The notes under the pieces are model-generated. The model was given only the letters and a program-made list of their open reading frames with translations, did not search any database and had not been told where the DNA came from. Shown here in pieces: positions 16,128 to 24,268 of a stretch of DNA of 46,124 nucleotides. The translations under genes were made by a program, and so were the position numbers. Position 1 is the first letter of the stretch. Each line of letters starts with the position of its first letter. Where the stretch lies: positions 1-46,124 of the forward strand of contig CAZXLA010000008.1 in NCBI GenBank assembly GCA_964641895.1, given 5' to 3'. Source of the stretch: UBA2421 sp964641895 (GTDB lineage: Bacteria > Planctomycetota > Phycisphaerae > Tepidisphaerales > Tepidisphaeraceae).

Positions 16128-17420
16128 CTAGCGTCGCTTGGCCGGTTCGACGAGTGTTTCGCGCTCAATCTTGCCATCGAGCCGGTAGAACCGAGTGCGC
16201 AGAGGCAGGGTGGTCATCGGACGGGCGACTAAGTCGGGCAGCGCACCGTCGCGGTTGGCTTCAAAGAAAAGCTCGTTGGTGGAGTAGGGCTTGCCGCTTA
16301 AGTCGGCGAAGTAGATCGAAGGATCGTCGGCGGTCTGCCACTGGATCTGGCCTTTGGTGTATTGAATGCGATAGCGCCCGCGAACGATCTCGTCGCGAAA
16401 CTGCGGCACGGTTTCGAACGTCTGGCCGCGGTTGCGCAGCTCGATCAGCAGGTCGGCCAGGACGGTCTGGTGTTCCACCGCCCGCGCCTGCGGAGTCGAT
16501 TCGAGCTTTCTTGCAAACTCGGCGAAGCGGGTTTGGAAGCCGTCGATGTTGTCGGAAAACGCGCGGGTGAAGGCTTCCGTTGGGTCTTCGCCGGCATGAA
16601 TGCGACGGAGCCAATCAACCAGATTTTCTCGATAAAGGAACTTGCCTTCCTTCTGCGAAAAGATCAGAAAATGCACCATTGCCCAACCCTGATTATAGTT
16701 GGTCGCAGCCAAGGCACGGTCGCGCAGGCTGGCTTGCCACTGCTGATCCGACATGGCAAGAAACGTGCGGAACGGCGTGAGACGCTTCTCTTTCACGTCG
16801 TATTGCAGTTGCCGCACCCGCCGAGGCGCAACTTCGCCGAGTTGGAAGCCTTTGCCGGTGAAGATGCCTTCTTCAAAAACCTGCGCCAGGCCTTCGTTGA
16901 GCCACACCGGAATGTTCGGGCTGATGTTGGTGAACGCGAACTGATGAAACGCCTCGTGCTGCAGCGTGCGCCGCAGGTTCTCGGCACCCTGCTCTTCGAT
17001 ATAAGCAGCCAGGATGTTCCGGCCGGACATGAAAATCCCGCCGGTGTTGGTGAAGCGGTCGCCGGTGAGCTTCAGATATTCTCGCTTGCGATCAAACAGC
17101 CGAATCTCAAACCGCGGCGCGTCGGCCGGCGGGGCAAAATCGCTGAGCCGGCGCGAATATTCCTCATACATCGCATCGGCGCGGCGGCCGATGTCGAGTG
17201 TCATCGCGCGATCAAGATCGCTGATAATCGTGTAATGCCGCGATTCGTAGGTGGCCGGCTCGGCCTCGGCCATCGTCTCAAAAACGTAAGCGGAGAGGAA
17301 AAAACAAAGACAAAGGGAACCACAGATGAACGCAGATGAACGCAGATTCCGAAGAAGAATATCTGCGTTAATCTGCGTTAATCTGCGGTTCCAACTCTGC
17401 GACTCGGCCGGTTGAGACAT
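16128..17420 (-). CDS. DUF1570-type gluzincin metallopeptidase, exported
   Basis: 430 residues from ATG 17420, behind AAAAAGG. The catalytic core has LQHEAFHQFAF (HExxH) followed 18 residues on by WLNEGLAQVFE, the Asn-Glu-Gly-hydrophobic third-ligand segment of gluzincins (peptidase MA-like). The domain YESRHYTIISDLDRAMTLDI at its start is typical of DUF1570 proteins of planctomycetes. The signal peptide is odd: its n- and h-regions (RRLTQINADILLRNLRSSAF and ICGSLCLCFFLSA) are encoded by a palindromic intergenic repeat (17317-17392). First gene of the folK-panC-lgt operon; divergent from lysS. Substrate unknown. Confidence 0.8.
   Translation of the reverse strand: MSQPAESQSWNRRLTQINADILLRNLRSSAFICGSLCLCFFLSAYVFETMAEAEPATYESRHYTIISDLDRAMTLDIGRRADAMYEEYSRRLSDFAPPADAPRFEIRLFDRKREYLKLTGDRFTNTGGIFMSGRNILAAYIEEQGAENLRRTLQHEAFHQFAFTNISPNIPVWLNEGLAQVFEEGIFTGKGFQLGEVAPRRVRQLQYDVKEKRLTPFRTFLAMSDQQWQASLRDRALAATNYNQGWAMVHFLIFSQKEGKFLYRENLVDWLRRIHAGEDPTEAFTRAFSDNIDGFQTRFAEFARKLESTPQARAVEHQTVLADLLIELRNRGQTFETVPQFRDEIVRGRYRIQYTKGQIQWQTADDPSIYFADLSGKPYSTNELFFEANRDGALPDLVARPMTTLPLRTRFYRLDGKIERETLVEPAKRR
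17317..17392. repeat. CGCAGATTAA-family palindrome, inside a coding region
   Basis: Left arm GGAACCACAGATGAACGCAG (continuing ATGAACGCAGAT) faces right arm ATCTGCGTTAATCTGCGTTA (continuing ATCTGCGGTTCC), pairing over about 33 bases with a few mismatches. The same 10-bp period unit occurs at 21094, 30586 and 41651. Here it encodes the leader of the DUF1570 protein. Confidence 0.8.
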
Positions 17421-17479
17421 CACGCCTTTTTACTTTCGGTCAAACCGCCTATCATCCTCGCGTTTTCGAGCACACTTAT

Positions 17480-18997
17480 ATGTCAGACGAACAGAATCAA
17501 TACGAGCAGGAGCGGCGTGTCAAGCGCGACAAGCTGCGGGAGATCGGCGTCGATCCTTACGGGCAGCGCACCGAAGGACTGACTTCGCTTGCGGAAATCA
17601 GGGCGATGTTCAAGCCCGAGATGGGCCACGAAGGCGGGCCGGTGGTGAAGGCCGCCGGTCGGATCATTCTGAAGCGCGACATGGGCAAGCTCAGCTTCAT
17701 CACGCTGCGCGACGCCAGCGGTGATTTGCAGGTCGGGCTGAACAAGCAAAAGCTAAGCGAGCTCGGCTGGCAGGTGCGCGACTTGCTCGATCTGGGCGAT
17801 CAGATCGTCGTCGAAGGCCCGCTCGGGCAGACCAACAAAGGTGAAATTTCCATCTGGGCCACAAGCGTTTCGATGGCGAGCAAGGCGCTGCTGTCCCCGC
17901 CGGCGAAGTGGGAGGGGCTTTCGGATGTCGAATTGCGGTATCGGCAGCGGTACGTCGATCTGTGGGCGAACCCGGAAGTGATGACGATGGCCAAGCAGCG
18001 CATCGCCATCGTGCAGGAAATCCGCGATTTCCTCCGCGGCCGCGGGTTTGTGGAAGTCGAAACCCCGATGATGCAAACCCTGCACGGCGGCGCGAACGCC
18101 CGCCCGTTCACCACCAAGATGAACGCGCTCGATTTGAATCTTTTCATGCGCATCGCGCCTGAACTGTACCTCAAGCGCCTCTTAGTCGGCGGGATGCCGA
18201 AAATCTTCGAGCTCAACCGCAACTTCCGCAACGAAGGGATGAGCCCGAAACACAACCCCGAGTTCACCATGCTCGAAGCGTACGAGGCATACGGCTCGTG
18301 GGAGACGATGGCGGAGCTGGTCGAAAGCATGATCTGCACGGTGGCCATGAATGTGCTTGGCACACTTCGAATTAGCCACAGAGGCACAGAGGGCACAGAG
18401 GGGAGGACGATTAATCTTGAAGGTGATTTGAGCAAGCCAGCGGGGCAACGCTGGCCGCGGCGGCGGATGGCGGATTTGGTTGAAGAGCGGACGGGGTGGA
18501 AGTTCGATAAGCAGCCGATTCCAAGCGATCTGTTGCAGAAACTGCGCGACCAGAATCACGGCAAAGATCTGAAACATCAGGACAACCCCGCCGAACAGTT
18601 GACGGAGTTGTACGAAAAGTTGGTCGAGCCGACGCTTGTCGATCCATGCTATGTGACGCACGTGCCGAGCGTCGTCATCCCACTCGCGCGGCCGTGTAAG
18701 GACGATCGGTATTTCGCGGATGTATACGAACTGGCCATCAACGGCGCTGAAATTTCGCCCGGTTATACTGAATTGAATGATCCCGACGTGCAGGCGGCGC
18801 AGTTTCAGCAGCAAGTGGGGGACAAGGAAGAGCAGCAGAAGGTTGACGAAGACTTCCTCAACGCGTTGAAGTTCGGCATGCCCCCGGCGGGGGGGATGGG
18901 GCTGGGGATCGATCGGCTCATCATGATGCTCACCGGCGCGGAGAGCATTCGCGATGTGATTCTATTCCCGCTGATGCGGCCGGTGGAAAACGGATGA
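17480..18997 (+). CDS. lysS: Lysyl-tRNA synthetase, class II
   Basis: Charges tRNA-Lys. 505 residues with an N-terminal OB-fold anticodon domain (about 55-150) and the class II core: motif 1 around RDFLRGRGFVEVETPMMQ, motif 2 FELNRNFRNEGMSPKHNPEF, motif 3 GMGLGIDRLIMMLT, ending in IRDVILFPLMRP. Residues near 298-308 read ISHRGTEGTEG, encoded by a dispersed repeat (18375-18401), and look inserted in the loop before the C-terminal part of the catalytic domain. The conserved GNGFSELNDP of other LysRS reads SPGYTELNDP. Its stop overlaps the start of the BrnT-like gene (GATGA). Divergent from the DUF1570 operon. Confidence 0.95.
   Translation: MSDEQNQYEQERRVKRDKLREIGVDPYGQRTEGLTSLAEIRAMFKPEMGHEGGPVVKAAGRIILKRDMGKLSFITLRDASGDLQVGLNKQKLSELGWQVRDLLDLGDQIVVEGPLGQTNKGEISIWATSVSMASKALLSPPAKWEGLSDVELRYRQRYVDLWANPEVMTMAKQRIAIVQEIRDFLRGRGFVEVETPMMQTLHGGANARPFTTKMNALDLNLFMRIAPELYLKRLLVGGMPKIFELNRNFRNEGMSPKHNPEFTMLEAYEAYGSWETMAELVESMICTVAMNVLGTLRISHRGTEGTEGRTINLEGDLSKPAGQRWPRRRMADLVEERTGWKFDKQPIPSDLLQKLRDQNHGKDLKHQDNPAEQLTELYEKLVEPTLVDPCYVTHVPSVVIPLARPCKDDRYFADVYELAINGAEISPGYTELNDPDVQAAQFQQQVGDKEEQQKVDEDFLNALKFGMPPAGGMGLGIDRLIMMLTGAESIRDVILFPLMRPVENG
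18375..18401. repeat. Dispersed CACAGAGG repeat read into lysS
   Basis: GCCACAGAGGCACAGAGGGC (continuing ACAGAGG) is the three-unit (C/GCACAGAGG) repeat that occurs in intergenic positions elsewhere here (about 30545, 30670, 46024). It is in frame inside lysS and gives the peptide HRGTEGTEG. Confidence 0.75.
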
Positions 18998-19317
18998 TCT
19001 TCTACTGGGACGCATGGAATCGTGATCACGCGACTCGTCATGGTGTCACTGAAAATGAGTCACGATACGCTATTGAACACATGCGGCAGCCGGACCCCCA
19101 GCCAGCGGGCGACGATAAACTGTCTGTCTGGGGTCCGACGGTGGATGGAAGGCTGCTCCAAGTCGTCTATGTTGAGTTGCCGCCGGAGCGAATCGAAATT
19201 GAGAATCTAACATGGATGGACTTACTGAAACTGGAGGAGGGTGCTAAAATCACGTACATCATCCACGCCCGTGAATTAACGTGGGACGAGAAACGAATCT
19301 TTCGACGCAGGCGATAG
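18994..19317 (+). CDS. BrnT-like toxin
   Basis: 107 residues. The N-terminus MIFYWDAWNRDHATRHGVTE matches the BrnT pattern (F-x-WD...N..KHGV) and the C-terminus YIIHARELTWDEKRIFRRRR matches the 'ARxxT..Ek..y..' end of the RelE-fold BrnT ribonucleases. ATG 18994 overlaps the lysS stop (GATGA), implying coupled translation. The gene after it is a BrnA-type antitoxin candidate. The Asp/Asn-rich middle (QPDPQPAGDDK) is longer than in classical BrnT, so it may belong to a related subfamily. Confidence 0.7.
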   Translation: MIFYWDAWNRDHATRHGVTENESRYAIEHMRQPDPQPAGDDKLSVWGPTVDGRLLQVVYVELPPERIEIENLTWMDLLKLEEGAKITYIIHARELTWDEKRIFRRRR

Positions 19318-19330
19318 CCTGATTATTCAA

Positions 19331-19660
19331 ATGCCGACCATCACCAAGAAAATCGCGAAGAAGACATTCTGGGAAATGACTGACGCCGAGCGCGATGCCG
19401 ACGTGAAGCAATTCGACAAGCCCACACCGCGAAGTCAACTGCGGGCTATGTCGACAAGGGAGCGTGCGCGGTGCGCACGATCGCGTAATGGTGATGGTCC
19501 TTCAATATCGCTCTATCTCGGCGATGGGGAAACGAAAATCATCATTCACCTCGACGAAGAGTTATTGAAGCAGGTAAAAGCGTACGCTCGTACCCATAAA
19601 ACGACGCTGCCAAAGATGATCGACAAAGGCCTCCGTGGGCTGATGTCTTTCGGCGTTTGA
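19331..19660 (+). CDS. BrnA-like ribbon-helix-helix antitoxin
   Basis: 109 residues. The C-terminal part TKIIIHLDEELLKQVKAYAR is a ribbon-helix-helix (strand, then two helices) as in CopG/BrnA antitoxins; the N-terminal half (FWEMTDAERDADVKQFDKPT) is acidic and fits a toxin-binding segment. It follows the BrnT-like gene by 13 nt and its stop overlaps the TTG start of the lolC/E-like permease (TTGA). In known brnTA loci the toxin gene comes first and the pair autoregulates through the antitoxin; the same is inferred here, though expression may be led by lysS. Confidence 0.7.
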   Translation: MPTITKKIAKKTFWEMTDAERDADVKQFDKPTPRSQLRAMSTRERARCARSRNGDGPSISLYLGDGETKIIIHLDEELLKQVKAYARTHKTTLPKMIDKGLRGLMSFGV

Positions 19661-21087
19661 GCCTCTTGTACAAACTCACCCTCATCCTCAAATACCTCCG
19701 CAAGCGCCGCATCGCGTGGGTGAGCCTGCTCGCGGTGATTTTGTGTACCGCCATGGTATTGGTCGTCATCAGTGTCATGGGTGGGTGGTTGCGGATGTTT
19801 AAAGAGGGCTTTCACGGCGCGACGGGCGACATTGTCGTGGGTCGGCCGGGGTCGCTGGCGGGGTTTACGCATTATCAGGAGATGATCGACAAGATCGAAA
19901 AACTGCCGGAGGTCAACGGCGCCGCCCCGATTCTGCGCAGCGGCGCGTTGATGAAGATCGGCGGGTACCGCGATGTGGTGCAGGTAGTCGGCATCCAAGC
20001 GGAGAAAATGGCGCGCGTGAATGGGTTTGCGCAATCGCTCCATCGACAGTACGAACTGAAGGGCGGCGCGACCACCCAGCCGGCGGGCTTCGCACTGCCG
20101 CTGGCGGCGAGCGAGTATCGCGAAGCCGCCCCCACCGCCGTGACCGATCCCGCGGAGTGGCCTGGCGTGATCGTGGGCACATACGTCATCGCGCGCAAAG
20201 ACGAGAACGGCGATCTAAAACGCCCGCAGATGGCGTATCGCCTGCCCATGACCATCACGGTTCTGGGCATCGATGAGCAGACCAGTGGCGTCGACATCAA
20301 CAATAAAGTGCAGCGGCCGTATTGGGTTGTGGATGACAGCCGGACGAAAATCTGGCAGATCGACGACAAAACCGTCTACGTCCCGTTCGAACTGTTGCAG
20401 AAAGACCTGCGCATGGAAGCCTTCGGCGAAGAGCCGGCGCGCACCAACGAGATCGCCATCGGCCTTAACCTCGGCGCTGATATCGACGCCACTCGATCGA
20501 AGATTGAAGCGATCGTTCAAGCAGTAGCCAAAGCTCATAACCTCCCATTCGAAGGCGGCGGGGAAACGGCCTCGTTCAACGCGCCGATCAAGGTGATGGT
20601 GTGGCAGGAAGTGAATGCCAAGTTCATCGGCGCCGTCGAACGCGAAAAGGTGCTGGTGACGATGCTGTTCGGCATCATCAGCATCGTGGCGGTGTTCCTC
20701 ATTTTCTGCATCTTCTTCATGATCGTGGTGGAAAAGACGCGCGACATCGGCATCGTCAAGAGTGTGGGCGCGACGTCTGCGGGTGTAGCGCAGATATTTC
20801 TAGGCTATGGGCTGGCGATCGGATTGACGGGAGCAATTCTGGGCACACTGGCGGGCTATCTGATCGTGAAGAACATCAACTGGCTGCACGAAATAATGGG
20901 AAAGGTGATGGGCGTGAAAATCTGGGACGCGGAGACTTATGCGTTTGATACAATCCCGAATACGCTCAACCCGAACGAGATGATCGTGATCTTCTGCGTA
21001 GCGGTGGTCGCGAGCGTGATCGGCGCGCTGGTACCGGCGATTCGCGCGGCACGGCTCAACCCGGTCGAGGCGCTGCGGTGGGAGTAA
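19657..21087 (+). CDS. ABC transporter permease, LolC/E type
   Basis: 476 residues. TTG 19657 overlaps the antitoxin stop. Layout: an N-terminal helix (WVSLLAVILCTAMVLVVISV), a large periplasmic domain (about 50-325), then three helices, with the FtsX/MacB signature ending in IRAARLNPVEALRWE. Members release lipoproteins to the outer membrane (LolCDE) or move other substrates (MacB-like). The following ATPase gene completes a transporter. The periplasmic domain has a Thr/Pro-containing insertion (GGATTQPAGFALPLAASEYR). Whether it is truly LolC/E cannot be told from this sequence alone. Confidence 0.85.
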   Translation: MSLLYKLTLILKYLRKRRIAWVSLLAVILCTAMVLVVISVMGGWLRMFKEGFHGATGDIVVGRPGSLAGFTHYQEMIDKIEKLPEVNGAAPILRSGALMKIGGYRDVVQVVGIQAEKMARVNGFAQSLHRQYELKGGATTQPAGFALPLAASEYREAAPTAVTDPAEWPGVIVGTYVIARKDENGDLKRPQMAYRLPMTITVLGIDEQTSGVDINNKVQRPYWVVDDSRTKIWQIDDKTVYVPFELLQKDLRMEAFGEEPARTNEIAIGLNLGADIDATRSKIEAIVQAVAKAHNLPFEGGGETASFNAPIKVMVWQEVNAKFIGAVEREKVLVTMLFGIISIVAVFLIFCIFFMIVVEKTRDIGIVKSVGATSAGVAQIFLGYGLAIGLTGAILGTLAGYLIVKNINWLHEIMGKVMGVKIWDAETYAFDTIPNTLNPNEMIVIFCVAVVASVIGALVPAIRAARLNPVEALRWE

Positions 21088-21093
21088 GTTTTT

Positions 21094-21318
21094 TTAGCCG
21101 CAGATTAACGCAGATTAACGCAGATATGAGCAGATCATGTATTGTCATTCCGACTTGCACTCGCGAAGCCCATCTGTCGAGGTGCGTTGATTCCTGATGC
21201 GTTTCAATCGATTGCAATATCGAGACATGTAGGTTCCTCCAGATTACCGTTCGAGATGACAATTAAAGTAAACTGATCTTATCTTATCTGCGTCCATCAG
21301 CGTTCATCCGCGGCTAAA
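21094..21318. repeat. Nested palindromic repeats between permease and ATPase genes
   Basis: Outer arms: TTTAGCCGCAGATTAACGCA (continuing GATTAACGCAGAT) against ATCTGCGTCCATCAGCGTTC (continuing ATCCGCGGCTAAAT). An inner pair, ATTGTCAT (21141-21148) and ATGACAAT (21256-21263), belongs to a different repeat type. It reads like one palindrome inserted into another. No gene is encoded. Confidence 0.7.
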
Positions 21319-21328
21319 TCAGAATCGA

Positions 21329-22060
21329 ATGGCTCAAACGCTCGACAAACCTCCGAAGACTTCGACCGCGACGATCCTGCGCGCGCAGGGCATCGTCAAA
21401 ACCTTCGTTATGGGTGAGAGCGCGATCAAGGTTCTTAGAGGCTGCGACCTCACCGTCCGCGACGGCGAGTTCATCGCGATCGAAGGACGCAGCGGCTCGG
21501 GAAAGAGCACGCTGCTGCACATCATGGGCGCCCTGGATACGGCCGATGCGGGCACGGTCAAATACGCGGGACGCGATCTGGCGACCGAATCGGGCAACAC
21601 GCGTGCCGGCGTGCGGAATCGGGAGTTTGGATTCGTCTTCCAGTTCTATCACCTGTTGCCGGAGCTGAATGTTCTGGAGAATACGCTGCTGGCGGCGATG
21701 GTGGAGCACTCCTGGTTTTCGTTTCGGGCTCGACGCGCAGAACTTCGCGAAGCCGCGAGCGGCATTTTGCAGTCGCTGGGGATGGATCATCGATTGAAGC
21801 ACCGCCCGTCGCAGCTATCGGGCGGGGAACGCCAGCGGGTGGCCATTGCGCGAGCGTTGATCAATAAGCCCAAAGTGCTGTTCGCCGACGAGCCGACTGG
21901 CAACCTCGATTCTGACACCGGCCGGCAGATTATGGCGGTGCTGGAAAAGCTTCACGGCGTCGGCCAGACGATCATCATGGTCACTCACGACCGCGCACTG
22001 GCCCGCACCGCCGATCGGGTGCTGGTGCTGAAGGATGGTGTTTTGTCGAAGGCTGAATGA
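21329..22060 (+). CDS. ABC transporter ATP-binding protein, LolD/MacB type
   Basis: 243-residue nucleotide-binding subunit. Walker A GRSGSGKST, Q-loop FVFQFYHLLPELNVLEN (the 'FQ..hLlPe.t..EN' of the LolD/MacB group), signature LSGGERQRVAIARAL, Walker B VLFADEPTGNLD and H-switch MVTHD. It partners the permease 240 nt upstream; the gap is filled by a repeat that may separate or attenuate their expression. No Shine-Dalgarno is obvious at ATG 21329. Confidence 0.9.
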   Translation: MAQTLDKPPKTSTATILRAQGIVKTFVMGESAIKVLRGCDLTVRDGEFIAIEGRSGSGKSTLLHIMGALDTADAGTVKYAGRDLATESGNTRAGVRNREFGFVFQFYHLLPELNVLENTLLAAMVEHSWFSFRARRAELREAASGILQSLGMDHRLKHRPSQLSGGERQRVAIARALINKPKVLFADEPTGNLDSDTGRQIMAVLEKLHGVGQTIIMVTHDRALARTADRVLVLKDGVLSKAE

Positions 22061-22084
22061 GAAATAACACCGCCAATGGCACTA

Positions 22085-22147
22085 CCGCGAAGGCGCAAGC
22101 GACTTCCTACGCCACACGGCAGTTGATCAACGCTTGCGCCTTCGCGG
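22085..22147. repeat. Perfect 17-bp inverted repeat
   Basis: CCGCGAAGGCGCAAGCG (22085-22101) and CGCTTGCGCCTTCGCGG (22131-22147) are perfect inverted copies with a 29-nt loop, 24 nt after the ATPase stop. It lacks a T-run directly after the stem, so it is more likely a REP-like element than a simple terminator. Confidence 0.75.
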
Positions 22148-22260
22148 AGTCGAACCCCAGCGTTACAATTTTTTATGGCACAACTGTACGCTCCGCCCGT
22201 GCGGCATCGGCATTCCGGTAAAGTCGCGGTTCGCGTAGAATCCCACTGGTGGAGGTACCC

Positions 22261-23121
22261 ATGTCCCTGAAAATCTGGCTCGACGGACAACTCGTCGATA
22301 AGGAAAAAGCGCTCGTCAGCGTCTACGACCATGGATTGCTGTACGGCGACGGCGTGTTCGAAGGCATTCGGGCCTACAACGGCAAGGTCTTTGAGCTCGA
22401 TGCTCATGTGCGGCGGCTTTTTGATTGCGCCAAGGCCATTCGGCTTAACTGCCCCTATTCGCCGGAGCAGATGAAGGCGTCGATCAACGAAACGGTAAAG
22501 GCCAACAACTTCACCGATTGCTACATTCGCCCCGTCATCAGCCGCGGGCCGGGGGATTTGGGGATTGATCCCAAAAAAGCGCCGAAACCCGTCACATTCA
22601 TTATCGCCGACCAGATCACGATGTATCATGCGGAACTATATCAGAAGGGCATTGACGTCATTACGAGCAGTTGGACGCGGAACCACAACAACGCCACCAG
22701 CCCGCGCATCAAGAGTCTTAACTACCTGAACAATGTGATGGCCAAGCAGGAGGCCGGCGACGCGGGGGCACACGATGCGATGGTGTTGAACCACTTGGGC
22801 AATGTGTCCGAACTGTCGGCGGCCAATGTGTTTGTGGTGCGCGACGGCAAGCTCCACACGCCGCCGTTAATTGATGGCACGCTCGAAGGCGTCACCCGGC
22901 GCGTCATCATGGAACTGGCTGGAAAGGCGGGCCTGGCGTGCATCGAGCGGTCGCTGAGCCGGTTTGACGTCTATGTGGCAGACGAATTTTTTGCCACCGG
23001 AACCGGGGTTGAAGTGATTGCGATCACGAAAGTAGACCATCGCTTGGTCGGCGCGGGCGAGCCGGGCCCAATCACCAAAAAGTTGCGTCAGGCCTTCCAC
23101 AAACACGTTCGCGAGGCATAA
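22261..23121 (+). CDS. ilvE: Branched-chain amino acid aminotransferase
   Basis: PLP fold-type IV transaminase, 286 residues, making Val, Leu and Ile from their keto acids. Motifs: VYDHGLLYGDGVFEGIRAYN, the Lys in SPRIKSLNYLNNVMAKQEA (Schiff-base Lys followed by NYL), VSELSAANVFVV and FFATGTGVEVIAI. ATG 22261 follows TGGTGGAGGT; the in-frame GTG 12 nt upstream is part of that Shine-Dalgarno. A D-amino-acid or aminodeoxychorismate lyase role is less likely given the NYL and TGTGVEV segments, but subgroups of this fold overlap. Confidence 0.9.
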   Translation: MSLKIWLDGQLVDKEKALVSVYDHGLLYGDGVFEGIRAYNGKVFELDAHVRRLFDCAKAIRLNCPYSPEQMKASINETVKANNFTDCYIRPVISRGPGDLGIDPKKAPKPVTFIIADQITMYHAELYQKGIDVITSSWTRNHNNATSPRIKSLNYLNNVMAKQEAGDAGAHDAMVLNHLGNVSELSAANVFVVRDGKLHTPPLIDGTLEGVTRRVIMELAGKAGLACIERSLSRFDVYVADEFFATGTGVEVIAITKVDHRLVGAGEPGPITKKLRQAFHKHVREA

Positions 23122-23138
23122 ACCGCGTTCTCGGGCAT

Positions 23139-23166
23139 TTGACAAGGCCCGTGCGATGCGTATCGT
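23139..23166 (+). promoter_or_regulatory. Promoter of the histone H1-like gene
   Basis: TTGACA (23139-23144), 16-nt spacer, TATCGT (23161-23166): a consensus -35 and a fair -10, 43 nt before the start codon. Confidence 0.55.
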
Positions 23167-23208
23167 CGCTCGACTTATTGATGGTCTAAGGTACCGGAGG
23201 CAACAGGC

Positions 23209-23412
23209 ATGGAAGAATTCGACACACTCAAGCGGATGGTCGCCGAAGCAGAAGACGATGTATCCAAGGCCCGCGGCGGGAACAAGGCCGCTGGCACGCG
23301 CGCCCGCAAGAAGATGCAGGACATCAAAGCCGCGGCTCAGGAAGTGCGCAAAAAGATCCTCGAAGGCCGCGAGGAGCCGGAAGCGACCCCGAACGCCGGG
23401 ACCAACGGCTGA
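23209..23412 (+). CDS. Histone H1-like DNA-binding protein (Hc1 family)
   Basis: 67 residues: MEEFDTLKRMVAEAEDDVSK, then GGNKAAGTRARKKMQDIKAA and QEVRKKILEGRE. The GNKAA-x-RxR helix pattern is that of Chlamydia Hc1-type histone H1-like proteins, which bind and compact DNA. The C-terminus (EEPEATPNAGTNG) is acidic and probably disordered; the Lys/Ala-rich tail of Chlamydia Hc1 is missing. ATG 23209 follows GGAGG at 8 nt. It has its own promoter and stands between ilvE and a FabZ-like gene, with no operon partner. Confidence 0.8.
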   Translation: MEEFDTLKRMVAEAEDDVSKARGGNKAAGTRARKKMQDIKAAAQEVRKKILEGREEPEATPNAGTNG

Positions 23413-23494
23413 TTTGTAAGTTCATATAAATTAATAGCTTATCGGCCTCGTTTCGATCTTCACTTCGTCCGCTTGCGGCGTCGCGGGAGATCAA

Positions 23495-23544
23495 AACGGG
23501 GCCGTTGGGTTGTGGGCAATGTCGTTGGAGCGTACGGCCCCGTT
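23495..23544. repeat. Inverted repeat AACGGGGCCGT
   Basis: AACGGGGCCGT (23495-23505) and ACGGCCCCGTT (23534-23544) are perfect inverted copies with a 28-nt loop. It lies between the histone-like gene and the FabZ-like gene; no T-run follows. Confidence 0.55.
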
Positions 23545-23585
23545 GGGGCAGTGCTAATTGGCGCGAATCGGATTGATCATCACCT

Positions 23586-24059
23586 ATGCCTCCGCAATTT
23601 ATAATCAATCTTGAAGGCATCGATCTTCAACGCGTCCTGTATGGGCCTGATGTTATCCGGCAAGTCAACCCGCATCGCGACGCCTTTGAAATGCTGCAGG
23701 GCATCGTTCATGTGAACGAACCGGAGCACGAGCTGATCGGCTTCCGCGATATCAGGGATGACGAATTCTGGGTCTCCGGCCACATCCCCGGCCGGCCGCT
23801 GTTTCCAGGCGTGCTGATGATCGAACTGGCGGCGCAGGTCGCATCGTTCTACACCAAAAAGTTCAAGAAATGGAAGGGCTTCACCGGCTTCGGCGGGGTC
23901 GAAACCTGCAAATTCCGCCAGCAAGTCGTGCCCGGGCAGCGGCTCTACGTGTTGTGCAAGCAGGACTGGGAGCGCCACCGGCGCATCGGCTGCAAAACGC
24001 AGGGCATCGTCAACGGCACGCTGGTGTTTGAGTGCGGCATCGTCGGCGTTGAGTTTTAG
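23586..24059 (+). CDS. FabZ-like (3R)-hydroxyacyl-ACP dehydratase family protein
   Basis: 157-residue hotdog-fold protein. Seen: NPHRDAFEMLQGIVHVNEPE, the catalytic loop GHIPGRPLFPGVLMIELAAQ (His of GHxPGRP, and the Glu in MIELAAQ where FabZ has its catalytic Glu) and GVETCKFRQQVVPGQRLYVL. It would dehydrate beta-hydroxyacyl-ACP in fatty acid elongation. The usual YPFLLVDRV start is replaced by VNPHRDAFEML, so this may be a specialised paralogue. No fab or lpx neighbours are present, so the true substrate is open. Confidence 0.8.
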   Translation: MPPQFIINLEGIDLQRVLYGPDVIRQVNPHRDAFEMLQGIVHVNEPEHELIGFRDIRDDEFWVSGHIPGRPLFPGVLMIELAAQVASFYTKKFKKWKGFTGFGGVETCKFRQQVVPGQRLYVLCKQDWERHRRIGCKTQGIVNGTLVFECGIVGVEF

Positions 24060-24268
24060 CCGTGCGGTAGGTGTGTGATACTTCGGCGACCGAACGTGGA
24101 CGGACTGTTGACGTAAGTCCAGTTCAAACTTGACTCCCAAGTGCGGTAGAATACGATGACGTTTCGAGCGTTGGACGCGGCGGTCTTTTTGTGTGAAGAT
24201 TGCGCGACCTAGGCGCGGCCAGAGGCCGTAACACCATTGTTTGACACCGTCAATCCAAGGAGCCGCCC

